Assembly (NCBI GenBank): GCA_021834865.1
Contig: JAKBRD010000013.1
Location: 1-19,327, forward strand
Length of the DNA: 19,327 nt
Reading direction: 5' to 3'
DNA from: Microcaldota archaeon
Lineage (GTDB): Archaea; Micrarchaeota; Micrarchaeia; Micrarchaeales; Micrarchaeaceae
In this document: in pieces, positions 15,402-19,327 of the stretch
Position numbering within the stretch: the stretch's first letter is position 1
How the letters are laid out: each line of letters begins with the position of its first letter
Program-made: the position numbers and the translations under genes
Notes under the pieces: generated by a model
The model's database searches: none
What the model saw: only the letters and a program-made list of their open reading frames with translations
What the model was told of the DNA's origin: nothing

Positions 15402-16439
15402 ATGTTCGGTAAGAAAAAGCCAAAAATTGTCAACGTAGATGGAAAGGACATAGCGCTTCAGCCCAAGCCAGGCATAGGATCAAAGCTTTTTCAGCAGCCG
15501 GGCAGCGCCAATTCGCAGCGCATAAATCCATCGCAGCAAATGCCGCAATACGGATCAGGAATAAATCCGATATCCCAAGCCAAAGCACAGCCCCAGAAAA
15601 GGCCGGGAAGATGGCATCTTTTTGTAGAAGGCATAGGTGCAAAGCACAAAGGGCTTGAGCAGACGCTCAAGGATCAGGGCATAAAGGGCACGCTCTATTC
15701 TTTCGTGGAAAGGATGATAATAGCTGCAATGGCCATAGGATTTGTGCTCGGAATAACATTCTTTGTACTTTTCCTGCACCTTGGCCTGCTTACTCCTGTT
15801 GCTGCGGTGCTCGCAATACTGCTCGGATTCGTAGTCTTCTACATGGGCATGAACATGTTCCTGAACTTCCCGAAGCACAAGACAAAGAAAAATGCAAAGG
15901 GCGTGGAGAAGGACATACTGTTCGCCGCAAGGGATATGATTATAGCGCTCAGGTCTGGAATGCCATTGTTCAACACCCTTGTTTCAATAAGCTCTGGCTA
16001 TGGCGACGCCAGCAAGGAATTTCAGAAGGTTGTCGAGCGCGTCCAGCTTGGCATGCCTCTCGAAGAAGCCATAGACCAGACAATAGCAGAGAGCAAGAGC
16101 GACTCTTTCAAGAGGATAATGCTGCAGGCTTCGGTAAGCATAAAATCCGGAGGAGACGTTGTGTCTGCAATACAAAGCGTTATAGACCAGCTTTCCGAAG
16201 AGAGGGTCATAGAGCTCAGGAGGTACGGCCAAAGGCTTAACGCCATAGCAATGTTCTACATGCTTTTCGGAGTCATACTGCCCAGCATGGGTATAGCAGT
16301 AGTAACGATACTCACTACTTTCATAGCTTTGTTCACGGTAACACCGCAGCTCCTGGAAGCAGGCTTGATAGCGATAGGTTTCCTGCAGATTGTGTTCCTG
16401 CAGATGATAAGGGGCTCAAGGCCTTCATTCTCTACGTGA
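15402..16439 (+). CDS. TadC/ArlJ-like filament platform membrane protein, first copy
   Basis: The 345-residue protein belongs to the type II secretion F / TadC / ArlJ class that forms the inner-membrane platform turned by the ATPase. Residues 1-75 are a polar, Gln- and Pro-rich cytoplasmic tail not usual for the family. Hydrophobic helices follow at about 106-127 and 131-153, then the cytoplasmic helical GspF domain (about 165-265) with the typical pattern of ARDMIIALRSGMPLFNTL and SIKSGGDVVSAI, then two more helices near 281-305 and 312-335. GGTG 7 bases upstream of ATG 15402 supports the start; the previous stop is 2 bases away. A second, distinct copy follows at once, so the platform is probably a heterodimer, as with paired TadB/TadC proteins. 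Confidence 0.9.
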   Translation: MFGKKKPKIVNVDGKDIALQPKPGIGSKLFQQPGSANSQRINPSQQMPQYGSGINPISQAKAQPQKRPGRWHLFVEGIGAKHKGLEQTLKDQGIKGTLYSFVERMIIAAMAIGFVLGITFFVLFLHLGLLTPVAAVLAILLGFVVFYMGMNMFLNFPKHKTKKNAKGVEKDILFAARDMIIALRSGMPLFNTLVSISSGYGDASKEFQKVVERVQLGMPLEEAIDQTIAESKSDSFKRIMLQASVSIKSGGDVVSAIQSVIDQLSEERVIELRRYGQRLNAIAMFYMLFGVILPSMGIAVVTILTTFIALFTVTPQLLEAGLIAIGFLQIVFLQMIRGSRPSFST

Positions 16440-16443
16440 TTAA

Positions 16444-17454
16444 ATGGCAAAAAATATATTTAGCAGGATAAACTTCGAGAGGCTGGTTTCCAGGAGCGTT
16501 GCGAGGTTCATATCAAAGACGCTTGATCTGGCAGGCTCTAAGATGGACGTCAACACGTTTCTTAGCATAGTCATAGTAGGAGGTTTCATCATACTGGCAA
16601 TAGTGGCTTTTGCGCTAAACCTGATAATGCACCTGAACATACTGCTTGCGCTAGGCGCCGGCATAGCTTCAATGGCTATGTTTGCAGTGGTAATGTACAT
16701 GATGCTCAACTATAAAATAGACCAGAGGAAGACATTCGTAGAATCGATACTTCCGGATTATTTCGCTCTGGCTGCTGCCAACCTTAAAAGCGGCATAGCG
16801 TTGGACAGGTCCATGCTGCTCGCCGCAAGGCCTGAATTCAAGTACTTCACATCTGACGTCCAGGCGATGAACAGGAACGTGTTCGGCGGAGAAACTTTTG
16901 AGAACGCACTTCGCGATCTGGCTGGCAAATATCAATCAAACAATTTTCAGCATTCGGTAAGGATGATGATAGAAGCCCAGAAATATGGAGGCGCAATGGC
17001 AGACCTTATGGAGCAGCTCTCAAAAGATATGAGAAGCCAGCAAATGCTGCAGAAAGAGGTTTCAGGCCAGCTGCTTATGTATAGCCTGTTCATAGCTTTC
17101 GCAGGCCTGATAGCTGCCCCGGTGCTTTACGGCCTTACAAGTCAAATGATTGTGATAACAGACACGGTCTGGAAAGGCATACTCGCTTCGAATCCGGGAG
17201 GGCTTCCTACAACCGGGGTGTCTTTCCTAAAGCCGAGCCCGCCAAAGATAAGCCCCACCACCTACCATGACTTCTCGCTTGTTGCGATAAGCGTCATAAC
17301 CGGCTTCGCTGCGCTCATAATGTCTACGATATCCTCAGGTAGCACCACTAAGGGTATGAGATTGGTTCCAGTTTTCATAATAGTGGGCCTTGGCATATAT
17401 TTCGTAGTCGGAGGCGTAATAGCATCGCTGTTCAGCAGCTTCGGCAGCCTGTGA
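16444..17454 (+). CDS. TadC/ArlJ-like filament platform membrane protein, second copy
   Basis: This 336-residue protein has the same GspF/TadC plan as its neighbour but a short N-terminus. Helices are at about 38-60 and 63-88, the cytoplasmic helical domain at about 95-205 (with LPDYFALAAANLKSGIALDRSM and AQKYGGAMADLMEQLSKDM-type motifs, key residues Gly-Ile and Gly-Gly), and three further hydrophobic stretches near 210-232, 275-295 and 305-330. A loop of about 40 residues with several Pro and Gly (235-272) sits between helices 3 and 4, an expansion absent from the first copy and probably outside the cell. GTGAT just before the start can serve as a ribosome site. It is the last gene of the operon; no pilin or prepilin peptidase follows. 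Confidence 0.9.
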   Translation: MAKNIFSRINFERLVSRSVARFISKTLDLAGSKMDVNTFLSIVIVGGFIILAIVAFALNLIMHLNILLALGAGIASMAMFAVVMYMMLNYKIDQRKTFVESILPDYFALAAANLKSGIALDRSMLLAARPEFKYFTSDVQAMNRNVFGGETFENALRDLAGKYQSNNFQHSVRMMIEAQKYGGAMADLMEQLSKDMRSQQMLQKEVSGQLLMYSLFIAFAGLIAAPVLYGLTSQMIVITDTVWKGILASNPGGLPTTGVSFLKPSPPKISPTTYHDFSLVAISVITGFAALIMSTISSGSTTKGMRLVPVFIIVGLGIYFVVGGVIASLFSSFGSL

Positions 17455-17479
17455 TATGCCGGAAGCTTAACTGGCATGG

Positions 17480-17521
17480 GCAAGCACGCACTGGCTGCTT
17501 TATTGCCTGATGCATGCTTGC
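17480..17521. other. Inverted repeat between convergent genes
   Basis: GCAAGCA (17480-17486) and TGCTTGC (17515-17521) are perfect inverted copies separated by 28 bases. They lie in the 182-base gap 17455-17636 between the filament operon and the convergent LamG gene. A T-run on the minus strand (complement of AAAAA, 17546-17550) nearby may help end LamG transcription. I see no gene, tRNA or promoter in this gap. Confidence 0.3.
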
Positions 17522-17636
17522 TTAAAGCCCGCGCAATAACTGCATAAAAACCGGTGCTTTGACTAGCTCTTCGCATTCATTATGCGATTTCGAACAGCAA
17601 GCTTTCGGCTATAGATTCTGCAATTGCGGTTGCTAT

Positions 17637-19327
17637 TTATCCCGGCACGTATTCAACTCCGCAATCGCCGTTTATTACCTGGGAATTAGAGCATGCTACA
17701 TTAGGAGAGTTATAAAGATAAGCGTAATTTGTATAGTTGGCAACGTTCTCGGTTTCGTTTAGCAGGTTAAGGTTTCCGGAGCTAAGCGGCCAATAATCCG
17801 CAGGGCCTATCCCTTCAACGCTGTTGTTGAGATAAAGCTGCTCTGCCATGCTTGGAGACATAGCTGATTTGTAAAGCTGTACGTCTGCTATAATCCCGTT
17901 AAGCTGGCCGTTCACGTTCGCAGGCTTAGCTCCAGATATATACGTTGTCCAATAATCGAAGCTCCCAGAAGGCGAATATGTGCCAGTCCCACTTCCGACA
18001 TTGGCTCCGTTTACATAGAAGCTCTCTGATGCGCTTGTTGCGTTGTATGTTATTATTAGGTTATACCATCCTTGCTTCTTAAGTGTGTAATTTAATGGTA
18101 TGTTGCCATTGACTCCCCATATCCATCCATGTACTGTCAATCCGTTCTCGCTCAAGAATGGCATATTCCAGCCGCCACTTGGAGCTCCGCCGTCTGTTAC
18201 TCCAAATATAGGCCCGTTTGTGCTCGGTGTTGCGTAAACCCATGCCTCGGCAGTTAAGTCATTGTTAGCGCCAAAATATTTGCCCATTGGCGCATATTCA
18301 TACCCATTTCCATTGAAGCTTGTCGCAGGCGGCACGATCCCATCCTGCATCCCAAGGCTGGTGCTAGCGTTCATATATCCAAGCCCGGCTTTCTCAAGCG
18401 GCAATCCTGAAATATAAAGCCTCTGAGCAGTGGCATTGCATGAGCTCATGCTGTCGCATCCAAGCACTCCATCAAGCGGACTGGTGGAAGCAGGGAGCTC
18501 TAGGGCGGTATAATTTAGGTAATACGCCGTTCCATTGTTACCATTCCCGCTGTAATCATTTGTATTGCCATCAAGCGGCCACCACCCTGCTATAGTGCTT
18601 TGGTTCACCGGACCCCCATTCAATCCGTAATTATAAAGTGCCTGTATCTCTGTTTGGTTAAGCTTCGAAGTGTATATCTGTATATTTTTTGCAGAACCAT
18701 TCAACAATTGTGTGCCGGAATTCCCATATCCTATCTGGAAACCTACGGTCGCCTGGCTAGAAACTGTTAGCGGATCGCTGAGCACCTTCTGCCCATCTAC
18801 AAAAACGGTTTCAGTCCCGTTCCCTATAATCGCTGTCAACATGTACCACTTATATGGGTTTAAATTTGTGCCTGAGTTATATTCTGTGCCGCTGCCCCAA
18901 TCATAATAACAAACAGTCAAAGAGTTTCCACACGCACCAACGCCATAAGCGCTTTGCTTAGCGACGAGCCAATTCCAAAAGCCTTGGCTCGGGCCTTTAT
19001 AATAGACCCATCCGGATATTGTAAGATTTGAAAGTTGCAGGCTTGCAGAATTTGGTATTTGTACATAGCTGCTTGTTCCGTTGAAGTTGGCAGCTTCCGA
19101 AACATAATTCTGCGCCTGTTGTCCTGTAGGGTCAAGCGTATAATCATTTACTCCGGAGTATATTACATTGGTCGGCACTCCATTATATCCGTTCCCGCTA
19201 TAGTCGTTCGCATTGCTCGAAAGCGGATACCACGCAATTAACTTGGAGCCATTAACTGGCATTGCATTTATTCCCTGTAAATAAATGTCATGCAATTGCA
19301 AGCTAGAAAGGGTTGAGTTGTAAATTT
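17637..19327 (-). CDS. LamG-repeat surface protein, 5' end beyond the window
   Basis: The frame is open to the right edge, so at least 562 residues are encoded and the N-terminus is missing. The first in-window residues, IYNSTLSS followed by LQLHDIYLQGI, look like the C-terminal end of one LamG unit. Two complete concanavalin-A-like LamG units follow, each opening with a W-Y/W-P-L block and the NDYSGNG motif, and containing FNG-YV/YA strands, GWVY or AWVY, a W-Y-x-L segment and IQIY or VQLYKSA ends. A short third opening (ADYWPLSS) precedes a tail ending CGVEYVPG with no membrane anchor. LamG domains bind sugars or other surface ligands. Many sequons suggest a glycosylated extracellular protein. 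In DPANN archaea such proteins often begin with a type IV pilin-like signal; if so here, it could be a client of the adjacent filament machine. That part is inference. Confidence 0.88.
   Translation of the reverse strand, partial: IYNSTLSSLQLHDIYLQGINAMPVNGSKLIAWYPLSSNANDYSGNGYNGVPTNVIYSGVNDYTLDPTGQQAQNYVSEAANFNGTSSYVQIPNSASLQLSNLTISGWVYYKGPSQGFWNWLVAKQSAYGVGACGNSLTVCYYDWGSGTEYNSGTNLNPYKWYMLTAIIGNGTETVFVDGQKVLSDPLTVSSQATVGFQIGYGNSGTQLLNGSAKNIQIYTSKLNQTEIQALYNYGLNGGPVNQSTIAGWWPLDGNTNDYSGNGNNGTAYYLNYTALELPASTSPLDGVLGCDSMSSCNATAQRLYISGLPLEKAGLGYMNASTSLGMQDGIVPPATSFNGNGYEYAPMGKYFGANNDLTAEAWVYATPSTNGPIFGVTDGGAPSGGWNMPFLSENGLTVHGWIWGVNGNIPLNYTLKKQGWYNLIITYNATSASESFYVNGANVGSGTGTYSPSGSFDYWTTYISGAKPANVNGQLNGIIADVQLYKSAMSPSMAEQLYLNNSVEGIGPADYWPLSSGNLNLLNETENVANYTNYAYLYNSPNVACSNSQVINGDCGVEYVPG
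18541..18585 (-). repeat. LamG opening repeat, copy 2 (direct repeat of 19190-19234)
   Basis: Bases 18541-18585 and 19190-19234 are imperfect direct repeats; both read, on the minus strand, as W-x-P-L-x-x-N-x-N-D-Y-S-G-N-G. They mark the start of the two complete LamG units. The identity is moderate at DNA level, so the duplication is old or under drift, while the protein motif is kept. Confidence 0.6.
19190..19234 (-). repeat. LamG opening repeat, copy 1
   Basis: Partner of 18541-18585. It encodes the W-Y-P-L-S-S-N-A-N-D-Y-S-G-N-G opening of the first complete LamG unit, spaced about 650 bases from the second copy, the length of one domain plus linker. Confidence 0.6.

Noticed and set aside
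17455..17636. Possible small gene or pilin in the convergent gap
   Set aside because: The short plus-strand frame here has no start signal, no hydrophobic helix and no pilin-like signal, and overlaps the LamG gene end.

Overview
The window looks like a piece of an archaeal chromosome, most likely from a DPANN lineage close to Micrarchaeota (ARMAN type). Signs are TATA-like boxes about 25 bases upstream of start codons, nearly leaderless first genes, GGTG-type ribosome sites inside operons, a tRNA with an intron-like insertion in its D-loop, archaeal type IV filament motor genes, and very large secreted proteins rich in N-glycosylation sequons. The lineage is an inference from gene style and content; no 16S gene is present.

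Layout. Bases 1-45 hold the 5' part of a tRNA-Thr(GGT) on the minus strand, sharing a short AT-rich divergent promoter region with ksgA (90-896, +), a 16S rRNA dimethyladenosine transferase. Next comes a giant surface protein of about 2,000 residues (947-6976, +), with a signal anchor, a glycine-rich repeat region, many sequons and a C-terminal membrane anchor. It is followed by a 501-residue, extremely basic, membrane-anchored protein of unknown function (7015-8520, +).

A minus-strand cluster (8604-10530) encodes three related RCK/TrkA-N proteins. One is a soluble nucleotide-binding domain with intact motifs. The other two are membrane proteins laid out like two-helix K+ channels, but their filter regions do not read TVGYG and their nucleotide-binding loops are eroded. 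Upstream lie a small uncharacterised gene (10587-10847, -) and a tRNA-Gln(CTG) (10871-10963, -) carrying an insertion of about 20 bases in its D-loop. A divergent promoter region separates this tRNA from a site-2 protease (11019-11714, +).

A five-gene plus-strand operon (11830-17454) follows: a winged-helix plus long coiled-coil protein, a TadA/VirB11-like secretion ATPase, a small helical protein, and two TadC/ArlJ-like membrane platform proteins. This is the cytoplasmic and membrane motor of an archaeal type IV filament. No pilin and no prepilin peptidase are in the window. Convergent to it, and running off the right edge, is a LamG-repeat surface protein (17637-19327, -), a plausible adhesin and possible client of the filament machine.

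No gene-free stretch exceeds 300 bases; the longest is 17455-17636. The two most unusual items are the divergent RCK channel trio and the tRNA-Gln D-loop insertion, followed by the winged-helix coiled-coil protein leading the filament operon.
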